Origin: Collinsella sp. BA40
GTDB taxonomy: Bacteria > Actinomycetota > Coriobacteriia > Coriobacteriales > Coriobacteriaceae
Length of the DNA stretch: 64,000 bases
Assembly: GCF_008014645.1 (NCBI RefSeq)
Contig: NZ_VOWY01000010.1
Coordinates: 62,001 to 126,000 of the forward strand
Direction: 5' to 3'
Shown here: positions 36,593-44,798 of the stretch, piece after piece
Numbering within the stretch: the first letter of the stretch is position 1
Layout of the letters: the number at the start of each line of letters is the position of its first letter
The notes under the pieces: generated by a model
What the model saw: only the letters and a program-made list of their open reading frames with translations
Told to the model about the DNA's origin: nothing
Database searches by the model: none
Position numbers and translations under genes: made by a program

Positions 36593-36622
36593 CTGCACTA
36601 ATTCCATAAAAGGAGCTTAAGC

Positions 36623-38173
36623 ATGGAGATTGTTGTTGGCATTGTATGCCTGATGGCGGGCGCCGGCGGAGCCGTTCTCGCCATGCGCAACGCCAAAGCA
36701 GGCAGCATCCGCGAAGCAGAGAGCAAGATCCAGTCTGCTCATGCGGAGGCGGAGAACGTCATGGGCGAAGCGCGTCGTGCAGCCGAAACCCTGAAGAAGG
36801 AGGCACTGCTCGAGGCAAAGGAAGAGATCATCCAGAACAAGCAGGCTGCGGAAGCCGAGGAGAAGCAGCGCAAAAAAGAGCTTCGAGTCCTTGAGAATCG
36901 CGTTATGCAGCGTGAGGAATCCCTTGATCGCCGCAATGAAGCGCTGGACAAGCGTGAGCACCAGCTGTCGAGCCAGCAGGGTCAGATTGAAAAGAAGAGC
37001 CGCGAGCTTAACGAGCTCTATGATAAGCAGACCAGCGAACTTGAGCGCATTGCCGAGCTGACTCGCGATGATGCTCACAAGGAGCTGCTCGACAAGGTGC
37101 GTTCCGAAGTGACTCATGAGTCGGCCGCCATCATTCGCGAATCCGAGCAGCGTGTAAAGGCTGAATGCCATAAGACCGCACAGGAGATCGTTTCCCTCGC
37201 TATTCAGCGCTGTGCTGCCGACCACACGGCTGAGGTCACCGTTACCTCCGTCCACATTCCCTCTGATGACCTGAAGGGTCGCATCATTGGCCGCGAGGGT
37301 CGCAACATCCGCACATTCGAACAGGTTTCCGGTGTCAACCTTGTTATCGATGACACTCCCGAGACGGTCGTTCTCTCCAGCTTTGACCCCGTGCGTCGCG
37401 AGACGGCCCGCGTTGCCCTTGAGAATCTTATAGCCGATGGCCGTATTCATCCGGCTCGTATCGAAGAGATGTACCACAAGGCGTCCGACTTGGTTCAGGA
37501 GCGCGTGCGTGAGGCCGGCGAACAGGCTACGTTCGACACGGGCATTCACGACCTTCATCCCGAGCTCGTGAAGACCCTTGGCTCTCTTCGTTATCGCACG
37601 TCCTTTGGCCAGAACGTCTTGCGCCACTCGATCGAGGTCGCTGAGCTTTGCGGCATCATGGCTTCCGAGCTCGGCGTCGACTCGCGCATCGCCAAGCGCG
37701 CCGGCCTTCTTCATGATCTTGGCAAGGCGATCGATCATGAGGTTGAAGGTCCGCATGCCGTAATCGGTGCCGATCTGGCTCGCCGCTACGGAGAGAAGCC
37801 CGTCATCGTCCATGCCATCGAAGCCCATCACGGCGACGTCGACCCCAACACCGTTCTTGCTGTTCTTGTTCAGGCTGCCGATGCCATTTCTGCTTCTCGT
37901 CCCGGCGCACGTCGTGAATCGGCTGAGAACTACATCAAGCGTCTTGAAAAGCTCGAGGAAATCGCCAACTCTCACGAGGGCGTTGAGCGCACATACGCCA
38001 TGCAGGCCGGTCGTGAGGTCCATGTTATGGTGCAGCCCGACAAGATCTCCGATGCGGAATCAACCGTTCTCGCTCATGATATCGCGCAGCAGATCGAGGA
38101 AGAGATGGAATATCCCGGTCAGGTTCGAGTCGTCGTGATTCGCGAGAGCCGTGCTGTGGGAATCGCTAAATAG
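36623..38173 (+). CDS. rny: Ribonuclease Y
   Basis: Membrane-tethered endoribonuclease that starts decay of many mRNAs. 516 residues: a single N-terminal membrane segment (about 2-20), a long coiled coil (about 25-200, very rich in Glu, Lys, Ala), a KH domain ([17 protein letters not shown] near 215), and an HD domain ([10 protein letters not shown], then [14 protein letters not shown] near 360). AAGGAG precedes the ATG. The first gene of a unit with a GHKL ATPase, spoVS, miaB, miaA and hflX. Confidence 0.96.
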   Translation: MEIVVGIVCLMAGAGGAVLAMRNAKAGSIREAESKIQSAHAEAENVMGEARRAAETLKKEALLEAKEEIIQNKQAAEAEEKQRKKELRVLENRVMQREESLDRRNEALDKREHQLSSQQGQIEKKSRELNELYDKQTSELERIAELTRDDAHKELLDKVRSEVTHESAAIIRESEQRVKAECHKTAQEIVSLAIQRCAADHTAEVTVTSVHIPSDDLKGRIIGREGRNIRTFEQVSGVNLVIDDTPETVVLSSFDPVRRETARVALENLIADGRIHPARIEEMYHKASDLVQERVREAGEQATFDTGIHDLHPELVKTLGSLRYRTSFGQNVLRHSIEVAELCGIMASELGVDSRIAKRAGLLHDLGKAIDHEVEGPHAVIGADLARRYGEKPVIVHAIEAHHGDVDPNTVLAVLVQAADAISASRPGARRESAENYIKRLEKLEEIANSHEGVERTYAMQAGREVHVMVQPDKISDAESTVLAHDIAQQIEEEMEYPGQVRVVVIRESRAVGIAK

Positions 38174-38175
38174 CC

Positions 38176-39264
38176 ATGAGTGACGCAAACGAGCTTATAT
38201 CCTTTATCGCTTCGATGTCGGGAGAGGGCAATCTGCGTGTCGAGGAGAACCTCGGCGAAGGCTATGTTCGTCTGCGCGTTTCAGAGGCCGAGCGACGTCA
38301 GGCAAAGCACGACATCCAGCATACCGAGGACATCGTCATCGAGATGCTCCGCAATGCTCGTGATGCCGGCGCCAGCTCCATCTATGTGGCAACCCAGAAA
38401 GAGGAGGGTGTTCGGACCCTCCTCTTTCTTGATGACGGCTCCGGTGTTCCCGAGGACATGCAGTGCCGTATCTTCGATGCGCGCGTTACGTCGAAACTAG
38501 AAACCATGAAGATGGATCGCTGGGGCGTGCATGGGCGTGGCATGGCATTGTTTTCAATCAAGCAAAATGCCCGCACTGCTGAAGTCGTCACCTCTGATCT
38601 TGGCAGGGGGTCGGTCTTCCGTGTCGTCGTTGACAACTCGGTCCTCAAGGAGCGAGCCGACCAATCAACGTGGCCGCAGGCTTCGAAAAACGATGACGGG
38701 CTGTTTACCTGCGTACGTGGTCCCCATAACATCATTCGTACAGCCTGTGAGTTCGCACTCGAGGAGCTGCATGGGTGCGACGTCTACTTGGGGTCGCCTA
38801 CCGAGATCGCTTCCACTTTGTACAATCATGCCTCCCATAGCCTCGACGCATCGCGTTTACTGTTTTTTGATGACGAGCGTGAGCTTCCGATTGTCGAGCG
38901 CCTTGGTTATGCCGCCGATGCTCCCGACTTCATCCGGATTGCTTCCAGCCTGGGTATCGATATTTCCGAGCGAACAGCCCATCGAATCTTAGCCGGCTCT
39001 ATCGGGCCGCTTCGTAGCGTTACCGCCCGTCTTCTCCGCGAGCGTCTCGATCCGTCTGAGCGTGCACCCAAGGAAATCGACCTCGAGCGAGATCGCCGTG
39101 GCTTGAAGATTAGCAAGGATGACTTGTCGCGATTCTCGCGAGCTGTCGAACGCGATTTCAACGATCTTGCCGAGAGCTACTACCTCAACCTTACCGGCGA
39201 GCCGAGGATACGCGTCGGTAAAGATCGCATCACCGTAACCTTCGAGCTAGCGAAAGAAGAGTAG
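38176..39264 (+). CDS. GHKL-type ATPase (Hsp90/MutL-like), function unknown
   Basis: Cytosolic protein of 362 residues with an N-terminal ATP-binding fold of the Hsp90/MutL/histidine-kinase class. Visible motifs: N-box EDIVIEMLRNARDAGAS near 52, G1 LDDGSGVP near 85, G2 WGVHGRGMALFSI near 115. No histidine phospho-acceptor, response-regulator or endonuclease part is present; the C-terminal 180 residues resemble no domain I can name. It starts two bases after rny and ends 80 bases before spoVS. The linkage to RNase Y suggests a role in RNA decay or in sporulation-like regulation, but that is inference only. Confidence 0.82.
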   Translation: MSDANELISFIASMSGEGNLRVEENLGEGYVRLRVSEAERRQAKHDIQHTEDIVIEMLRNARDAGASSIYVATQKEEGVRTLLFLDDGSGVPEDMQCRIFDARVTSKLETMKMDRWGVHGRGMALFSIKQNARTAEVVTSDLGRGSVFRVVVDNSVLKERADQSTWPQASKNDDGLFTCVRGPHNIIRTACEFALEELHGCDVYLGSPTEIASTLYNHASHSLDASRLLFFDDERELPIVERLGYAADAPDFIRIASSLGIDISERTAHRILAGSIGPLRSVTARLLRERLDPSERAPKEIDLERDRRGLKISKDDLSRFSRAVERDFNDLAESYYLNLTGEPRIRVGKDRITVTFELAKEE

Positions 39265-39343
39265 TCTCACCAACTTATCGCGCACACAGTTTGCTAAAGT
39301 TATTTCATACTTTAAACGTACCGTATTTGCAGGAGAAATATAG

Positions 39344-39664
39344 ATGGAATTCCTGAAGGTCTCGAGCAAATCGTCTCCGGCTTCCGTCGCCGGTGCGATT
39401 GCTGGAATGGTTAAAGATGGTGTTCCCGTTACCATTCAGTGTGTGGGAGCCGGCGCTGTGAATCAGGCTATTAAGGCCGTTGCCATTGCTCGCGGGTTTC
39501 TTATTCCAACCGGTTTCGACATTTCCTGTGCTCCTATTTTTTCGGATATTGTTATTAATGGCGAGTCCCGCACCGCCATTCGACTGACGGTGTTCGTGCA
39601 TCATCTATCGGCGCAGTATCCAGATATGCCCCATAATCCCTACGATGTACAGCAGGTTTCCTAA
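39344..39664 (+). CDS. spoVS: Stage V sporulation protein S family
   Basis: Small Alba-like protein, needed for spore development in Bacillus but also found in non-sporing bacteria. 106 residues: start MEFLKVSSKSSPASVAGAIA, core QCVGAGAVNQAIKAVAIARG, then FSDIVINGESRTAIRLTV. About 20 extra residues follow the usual end. AGGAG precedes the ATG. The 79-base gap upstream has no clear promoter. The rny-spoVS link recurs in several Gram-positive lineages and suggests nucleic-acid binding work beyond sporulation. Confidence 0.93.
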   Translation: MEFLKVSSKSSPASVAGAIAGMVKDGVPVTIQCVGAGAVNQAIKAVAIARGFLIPTGFDISCAPIFSDIVINGESRTAIRLTVFVHHLSAQYPDMPHNPYDVQQVS

Positions 39665-39665
39665 T

Positions 39666-41024
39666 ATGACTCTCTCTGTTCTTTCTGGTAAGACATATTT
39701 CATCCGCACCTTCGGTTGCCAGATGAATCTTCACGATTCCGAGCGTGTGAGCGGACTTCTAGATTCTTATGGGTGCCTGGAGGTTGCCGAGCCCGCAGAT
39801 GCCGACATCGTCATCTTTATGACGTGTTGCGTGCGCGAAGCGGCCGACACCCGTCTCTACGGCCAGTGCTCTTCTTGCAAGAGCCTGCCCGTTGCGCCGC
39901 ATGGTAAGCGTGTGATTGCGGTCGGCGGTTGCATTGCCCAGCGTGACGGCGAAGGTCTTCTCACCAATCTCGATAACGTCGATGTTATCTTTGGTACGCA
40001 TTCCATCGCGCATGTTGGCGAGTTGATTGCAGATGCCCTGCAATCGGGTGGTCATCATGTACGCTGTGAGGAACACGAGGATTCGGATGCCACGAGCATG
40101 CCATGGCATCGTGCTACTTCGTATCATTCCTGGGTTCCGATCATGACGGGTTGTAATAATTTTTGCAGCTACTGCATCGTGCCGTATGTTCGCGGCCGCG
40201 AAAAGAGCCGTCCGTTCGATGAAATCGTTGACGAGGTTACCAGCCTTGTTCGATACGGTGTTCGCGAAGTAACGCTGCTTGGACAGAATGTTAACTCGTA
40301 TGGGCGCGACCTGTTCGGGGCCCCGCGCTTCGCAGACCTGCTCAGGGCGGTTGGCGATACCGGCATCGAGCGTATCCGGTTCACCTCTTCGCATCCTAAA
40401 GACCTGCTTCCTGAAACTATCGAGGCAATGGCCGAGGTTCCGGCCGTCATGCCGCACCTTCATCTTGCCGTTCAATCTGGTTCTTCTCGAGTTCTTAAGG
40501 AGATGAATCGTCGCTATACCCGTGAAGACTACCTGTCTCTCGTCGATGCGGTGCGGTCCAAAATTCCCAATATCGCCTTGACTACCGACATCATCGTTGG
40601 TTTCCCCGGCGAGACCGAAGATGATTTTCTTGAGACCCTCAGCCTTGCGCGTGAGGTCGGCTACGCGCAGGCCTTCACCTTTATCTACTCCAAGCGCAAG
40701 GGTACGCCTGCTGCGGAAATCGATGACCCGACTCCACATGAGGTCATTCTTGATCGTTTCAACCGCCTCGTTAAGGTTATCGAGGACGGCGCTTTTGCTT
40801 ACAACTCCGAGTTCAACGGCTCCGTTGTACCTGTTCTTATCGAGGGTACTTCCAAGAAGGACGCTACGGTGCTTCAGGGTAAGAGCCCGTGGAATCAAAC
40901 GGTCCACGCTCCTGTCCCTACGGGCGTCGATCCTCTGACGTTGGTTGGTCGCATGGTCGATGTTCGTATCGATACAACGAAGACCTGGTATCTTTCCGGT
41001 TCGATTGAGAGCGATTTTCGGTAA
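39666..41024 (+). CDS. miaB: tRNA-2-methylthio-N6-isopentenyladenosine synthase MiaB
   Basis: Radical SAM methylthiotransferase acting on i6A37 of tRNAs that read UNN codons. 452 residues: cluster cysteines TFGCQMN, MTCCVRE and VGGCIAQ, radical SAM motif GCNNFCSYCIVPYVRGRE near 165, and a C-terminal TRAM domain. The RGREKSR segment is specific to MiaB. ATG 39666 follows the spoVS stop; ATG 39645 in the same frame lies inside spoVS and has no ribosome site. miaA, which makes its substrate, follows with a one-base overlap. Confidence 0.95.
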   Translation: MTLSVLSGKTYFIRTFGCQMNLHDSERVSGLLDSYGCLEVAEPADADIVIFMTCCVREAADTRLYGQCSSCKSLPVAPHGKRVIAVGGCIAQRDGEGLLTNLDNVDVIFGTHSIAHVGELIADALQSGGHHVRCEEHEDSDATSMPWHRATSYHSWVPIMTGCNNFCSYCIVPYVRGREKSRPFDEIVDEVTSLVRYGVREVTLLGQNVNSYGRDLFGAPRFADLLRAVGDTGIERIRFTSSHPKDLLPETIEAMAEVPAVMPHLHLAVQSGSSRVLKEMNRRYTREDYLSLVDAVRSKIPNIALTTDIIVGFPGETEDDFLETLSLAREVGYAQAFTFIYSKRKGTPAAEIDDPTPHEVILDRFNRLVKVIEDGAFAYNSEFNGSVVPVLIEGTSKKDATVLQGKSPWNQTVHAPVPTGVDPLTLVGRMVDVRIDTTKTWYLSGSIESDFR

Positions 41025-41950
41025 TGCTGCCCGTTCTGTCGATTTCTGGCCCAACTGCATCGGGTAAGAGCGCGCTTGCCGATGAAGTGGCGCTCCGTCT
41101 CAACACCGATGTCATCTCCGTTGATGCCATGCAGGTGTATCGCGGCATGGATATCGGAACGGCCAAAACTCCGGTTGCTGATCGGCGCGTCCCCTTGCAG
41201 ATGATCGATGTCGCCGATCCAGATGAGCCGTACTCGGTCGCTTTGTTCCAGCGCGATGCCCGCAAGCTTATCGATGATCGACTCGCATCAGGGCACATTC
41301 CCATTCTGTGCGGTGGAACGGGGCTCTATATTCAAGCCGTTCTTGAAGAGATGCGATTCCCCCAGGGCGAGGTCGACGATGAGCGACGCACTCGTTATAA
41401 CGCCTTGGCTGAACAGCTGGGAGCAGATGGTTTATACAGCCTGCTAGAACAGCGTGATCCTCGTAGCGCTGCTGCTATTCATCCGAATAATGTGCGTCGC
41501 GTTGTGCGCGCGCTTGAGATGGCAGACGAAGGAGTCTCGTACGCTGACCAACGGGCAGGTTTCGCCCATCCATCCGAACACTATCCCTCGCTGCGCTTTG
41601 CGCTTACGATGGACCGCTCTCGCCTGTACCGTCGAATCGATGCGCGCGTTGACCTTATGATCGAGGCAGGTCTTGTCGACGAAGTGTCTCGCCTTCTTGA
41701 CCAAGGGATGGGGGATGCGCTTACTTCACGACAGGCTATCGGCTATAAAGAGGTCATCGACGCATTGGAAGGGCGCTTGACTATCGATGAGGCCGTGGAG
41801 CTCATCAAGCTCAGGTCACGGCGTTACGCTAAACGACAGCTTTCCTGGTGTCGTCGGGACCCCAAGATTCAATGGATTGACATGGATGCCCTTTCTATCG
41901 AACAGGCAGCCGGATTCATAATCGAACAACTGGAGCGTTTTGGTGGCTAA
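41024..41950 (+). CDS. miaA: tRNA dimethylallyltransferase
   Basis: Adds an isopentenyl group to A37 of tRNA, producing i6A for MiaB. 308 residues. P-loop SGPTASGKSALA near residue 8, the DAMQVYRGMDIGTAK segment, GGTGLYIQAVL, and RRYAKRQLSWCRRD near the end. The ATG overlaps the miaB stop (TAATG), and hflX overlaps its end, so miaB-miaA-hflX are coupled. Confidence 0.96.
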   Translation: MLPVLSISGPTASGKSALADEVALRLNTDVISVDAMQVYRGMDIGTAKTPVADRRVPLQMIDVADPDEPYSVALFQRDARKLIDDRLASGHIPILCGGTGLYIQAVLEEMRFPQGEVDDERRTRYNALAEQLGADGLYSLLEQRDPRSAAAIHPNNVRRVVRALEMADEGVSYADQRAGFAHPSEHYPSLRFALTMDRSRLYRRIDARVDLMIEAGLVDEVSRLLDQGMGDALTSRQAIGYKEVIDALEGRLTIDEAVELIKLRSRRYAKRQLSWCRRDPKIQWIDMDALSIEQAAGFIIEQLERFGG

Positions 41951-43250
41951 GGGTGATTTGATTTCTACGGAAAGAACGGCGGAGCGAGCGCTGCTGCTCG
42001 GCATCGATAGACGAGATAGTCCGTGGCCGGTCGAGCGCTCGCTACAGGAGCTTGAACGCCTCGCTGACACCGCTGGAGCCCAAACGGTTGCACGCCTCAC
42101 GCAGCGTTTGGAAAAGCCCATTCCTAAGTCATATATCGGCTCGGGTAAAGTCGAGGAACTGAAGGGGATGGTTGCAAGGCTTGATATCGATGTTGTCATT
42201 TTTGATGACGACCTTACGCCCTCACAGCAGAGCTATCTTGAAAAAGCCGTTGGGTCACCGGTAAAGATTATTGATCGGACCGCTCTTATTCTCGATATAT
42301 TCGGACTGCATGCCCGCACGAGAGAAGGCCGGCTGCAAGTCCAGCTCGCTCAGCTTCAGTATTTGCTGCCGCGACTGCGCGGCATGTGGACACATCTTGC
42401 TAAAGAGCAGACGCGCGGCGGCATCGGTAGCCGTTTCGGGCAAGGCGAAAGCCAGCTTGAAATCGATCGGCGCCTTATCCGCGGTAAGATATCGAATCTG
42501 CGTAAGCAGCTGAAAGATATCGAGCGGCGCCGCGTCGTTCAGTCGAAAGAACGCTGCAGCTCGGAGGTGTATCGCGTCGCTCTCGCAGGCTATACGAATG
42601 CTGGTAAATCTTCGTTGCTCAACATGCTTACCGGGGCATCCGTCCTCGCTCAAGATAAATTGTTTGCAACGCTTGATCCGACAACACGTTCCTATGCGTT
42701 ACCAGGCGGACGTGTGGTCACCATCACCGATACGGTTGGATTCATCCAGAAATTGCCACACGGCCTCGTTGAATCGTTTAAGTCAACGCTGACCGAAGTG
42801 CTCGAGTCTGCTTTGATCGTAAAGGTGGTGGATACGTCCGATGAGGATTGGGAGCGTCAGCTGAGCGCCGTGGACCAAGTGTTAAACGAAATCGGGGCGG
42901 GTAACAAGAAAACCCTGGTTGTATTGAATAAGATCGATCTTTTGGAACCGAGCTATAAACGCATATTGACCGATCGATATCCAGGCTGCATTCCTTTTTC
43001 CTCCGTTACGGGCGAAGGATTAACGCGACTGCTTGATCACCTCAGCGAAGAGGCGACCGCATCCGATCAACTGATCGATGCTATGCTGCCCTACGCGGAA
43101 GGCAGTCTATTAACTCTGGCTCATACCTCAGGAATGGTACTTGAAGAACGATTTCTTGATGAGTGTGTCCATCTTGTTGCCCGCATCCCCAAGGCGTATG
43201 CATCGCGATTTGAACCTTTTATTAGATCGCAGGATGGGTTGCAAGGGTAA
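41943..43250 (+). CDS. hflX: Ribosome-associated GTPase HflX
   Basis: GTPase that splits stalled 70S ribosomes under stress. 435 residues: N-terminal HflX domain (about 20-120, PIPKSYIGSGKVEEL), a glycine-rich linker RLRGMWTHLAKEQ-RGGIGSRFGQGE, then the GTPase domain with G1 ALAGYTNAGKSSL near 215 and DTVGFIQKLPHGLVESFKSTL. GTG 41943 is preferred to TTG 41940 because GGAG lies seven bases upstream. Its end overlaps the convergent DUF1624 gene by 29 bases. Confidence 0.94.
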   Translation: MAKGDLISTERTAERALLLGIDRRDSPWPVERSLQELERLADTAGAQTVARLTQRLEKPIPKSYIGSGKVEELKGMVARLDIDVVIFDDDLTPSQQSYLEKAVGSPVKIIDRTALILDIFGLHARTREGRLQVQLAQLQYLLPRLRGMWTHLAKEQTRGGIGSRFGQGESQLEIDRRLIRGKISNLRKQLKDIERRRVVQSKERCSSEVYRVALAGYTNAGKSSLLNMLTGASVLAQDKLFATLDPTTRSYALPGGRVVTITDTVGFIQKLPHGLVESFKSTLTEVLESALIVKVVDTSDEDWERQLSAVDQVLNEIGAGNKKTLVVLNKIDLLEPSYKRILTDRYPGCIPFSSVTGEGLTRLLDHLSEEATASDQLIDAMLPYAEGSLLTLAHTSGMVLEERFLDECVHLVARIPKAYASRFEPFIRSQDGLQG

Positions 43251-43995
43251 ATAGAAGCAGAAGCAGCGGTTGATGCACAAGGTATACAGCAAGGCTGTGT
43301 GAGCCGAGCCATGTCACTATGGGCAAATGCCAGCGATACATCCCTGCCGGATATAAATCTCCCTGCGCATGCGCATTACTCCATGCTCGAGCAAACGAGG
43401 CTCCCGCGATATAGAGGAAGGTATAGGGGATTATTGGATAATAATCACCGGAGTAGAATCTTTCAGAAGGGAAACCGAGCCACTCTAAACCCGATATTGA
43501 ATAGATGGTATCGGGGATGTGTTTCAGGAGTAGGAATAGTCCGAGTGCGAGGAAACCCACTGGCAATGGTTCGCGGCTGCAGATAGCAGGCTTGAGTGCG
43601 ATATAGGCAAGAGTGCTCGCTGCCATGCAGAATATGATTCCAAAGGAGATAGGGGAGTCAACCGAGGCGACACTCGTTACGATATAAATTGCGATCGAGG
43701 CCACGGCGTACTGCGCGGCACGCTTGATATTGGAGCGTGAATGAATGGTCATCCATCCTGCAAGCAGAAGAAACGACCAGCTTATGCTTGAGCGCCAGAT
43801 GTCTTGAAACGGTCCACAGGTAAACCAGGGTAGGGGAATATCGTATAGATACGCCGCGTCATATGCGGCATGAAAGCACATCATCGAGATAAGCAGCAGT
43901 CCCCTAAACGTATCAAAAGCCTTGATGCGTTTAGGACCGTGCTCGCTTGGTGACGATTCAGCAGCAACGGGGGCATGGGGTTTGCGTGGCGTCAT
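43222..43995 (-). CDS. DUF1624 / HGSNAT-like membrane protein
   Basis: Integral membrane protein of 257 residues, with about seven hydrophobic segments between residues 28 and 255. The start FDTFRGLLLISMMCFHAAYD matches the heparan-alpha-glucosaminide acetyltransferase catalytic family (DUF1624), whose members are thought to acylate sugars across the membrane. The substrate is unknown. It is transcribed towards hflX and its last 29 bases overlap that gene on the other strand. No sugar genes are next to it. It could also belong to the broader acyltransferase-3-like group. Confidence 0.75.
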   Translation of the reverse strand: MTPRKPHAPVAAESSPSEHGPKRIKAFDTFRGLLLISMMCFHAAYDAAYLYDIPLPWFTCGPFQDIWRSSISWSFLLLAGWMTIHSRSNIKRAAQYAVASIAIYIVTSVASVDSPISFGIIFCMAASTLAYIALKPAICSREPLPVGFLALGLFLLLKHIPDTIYSISGLEWLGFPSERFYSGDYYPIIPYTFLYIAGASFARAWSNAHAQGDLYPAGMYRWHLPIVTWLGSHSLAVYLVHQPLLLLLFTLATHPAI

Positions 43996-44005
43996 TAAGC
44001 GAATC

Positions 44006-44644
44006 CTACAGCCTGCGCATCAATGCTACGACTTTTCCCAGGATGGTGGGATTCGTTGCATAGATGGGCTCCATCGCATCATTCTCGGGTTGGAGGCGTA
44101 CGCGGCCGCATTCCTTGTAAAACGTTTTAACGGTAGCGCTCCCGTCGATCATTGCAACGACGATTTCGCCATTCATGGCGTTCGGTTGCTCGCGAACCAC
44201 GATGTAGTCACCATTATAAATGCCTGCGTTGATCATCGAATCGCCGTGGACCTCAAGAATAAACGAACAAGAGTCCGTCGCGATTTCCGTGGGCAGCGTG
44301 AACGTGTCCTCTACATTCTGTTCAGCCAGAATGGGAATACCAGCCGCCACGCGACCGACGAGGGGCAGTGAGACCGTGCCACGAGAGGGGTTTTCTTCGA
44401 CATGAGCAAGCTTGGCCGAAGACCCGTCCTCGTTAAACAATTCGAGCGCGCGCGGCTTCGTGGCATCACGCTTGATCAGCCCGTGTTCCTCAAGCGCATT
44501 GAGATGGGCGTGAACGGTGGAAGGCGATGAAAGGCCAACGGCCGCGGCCATCTCTCGTACGCTGGGAGGATACCCCTTCTCCTGCTGATAGCTGCGGATA
44601 AAGTCGTAGATCTGCTGCTGGCGCTTCGTGATCTTGCGTGCCAT
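44006..44644 (-). CDS. lexA: SOS repressor LexA
   Basis: Represses SOS genes and cleaves itself when RecA filaments form. 212 residues: N-terminal winged helix (ITKRQQQIYDFIRSYQQEKG, SVREMAAAVGLSSPSTVHAHL), the cleavage site Ala-Gly in GRVAAGIP near 95, and the S24 peptidase dyad: Ser in HGDSMINAGI near 135 and Lys in SATVKTFYKE near 172. The frame is open further upstream, but ATG 44644 with GGAGG just before it gives the canonical start MARKITKRQ. Three SOS boxes lie between it and the divergent LysM gene. Confidence 0.97.
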   Translation of the reverse strand: MARKITKRQQQIYDFIRSYQQEKGYPPSVREMAAAVGLSSPSTVHAHLNALEEHGLIKRDATKPRALELFNEDGSSAKLAHVEENPSRGTVSLPLVGRVAAGIPILAEQNVEDTFTLPTEIATDSCSFILEVHGDSMINAGIYNGDYIVVREQPNAMNGEIVVAMIDGSATVKTFYKECGRVRLQPENDAMEPIYATNPTILGKVVALMRRL

Positions 44645-44661
44645 GGCCTCCTCCGTTCCCC

Positions 44662-44673
44662 AAACAAATGTTC
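44662..44673. promoter_or_regulatory. Imperfect SOS box near the lexA start
   Basis: AAAC-AAAT-GTTC, one base off the GAAC-N4-GTTC pattern, 18 bases from the lexA start codon. Only the right half-site is perfect, so binding may be weak or dependent on the two boxes further right. Confidence 0.45.
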
Positions 44674-44683
44674 GATTCCCTAT

Positions 44684-44710
44684 TGACCGGAACAACTGTT
44701 CGAAGATAAT
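44684..44710 (+). promoter_or_regulatory. Candidate promoter for the LysM gene
   Basis: TTGACC at 44684-44689 and GATAAT at 44705-44710. The spacer is short (15 bases) and contains a perfect SOS box, so LexA would block polymerase directly. Confidence 0.4.
44690..44701. promoter_or_regulatory. SOS box 2 between lexA and the LysM gene
   Basis: GAAC-AACT-GTTC, a full match to the LexA half-sites. Placed to serve both divergent genes. Confidence 0.85.
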
Positions 44711-44717
44711 GGTATAC

Positions 44718-44729
44718 GAACACTCGTTC
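44718..44729. promoter_or_regulatory. SOS box 3 between lexA and the LysM gene
   Basis: GAAC-ACTC-GTTC, preceded by C and followed by C, a full match to the actinobacterial LexA pattern. It lies 70 bases before the LysM gene start and 28 bases from box 2 (start to start). Confidence 0.85.
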
Positions 44730-44798
44730 CGTGTCCAGACTTCATGTCCGCTTGACGCGCTATAAGTATTCATGTACGAATTCACGAGAGGAGCAAAG

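Noticed and set aside
36407-36607. Small minus-strand frame of 66 codons in the recX-rny gap
   Set aside because: No ribosome site, no family resemblance, and the region is better explained by promoter and leader hairpins.
36617-38023. 468-codon minus-strand frame opposite rny
   Set aside because: Mirrors the coiled-coil codons of RNase Y; hydrophobic leucine-rich translation is the usual reverse of Glu/Lys-rich sequence.
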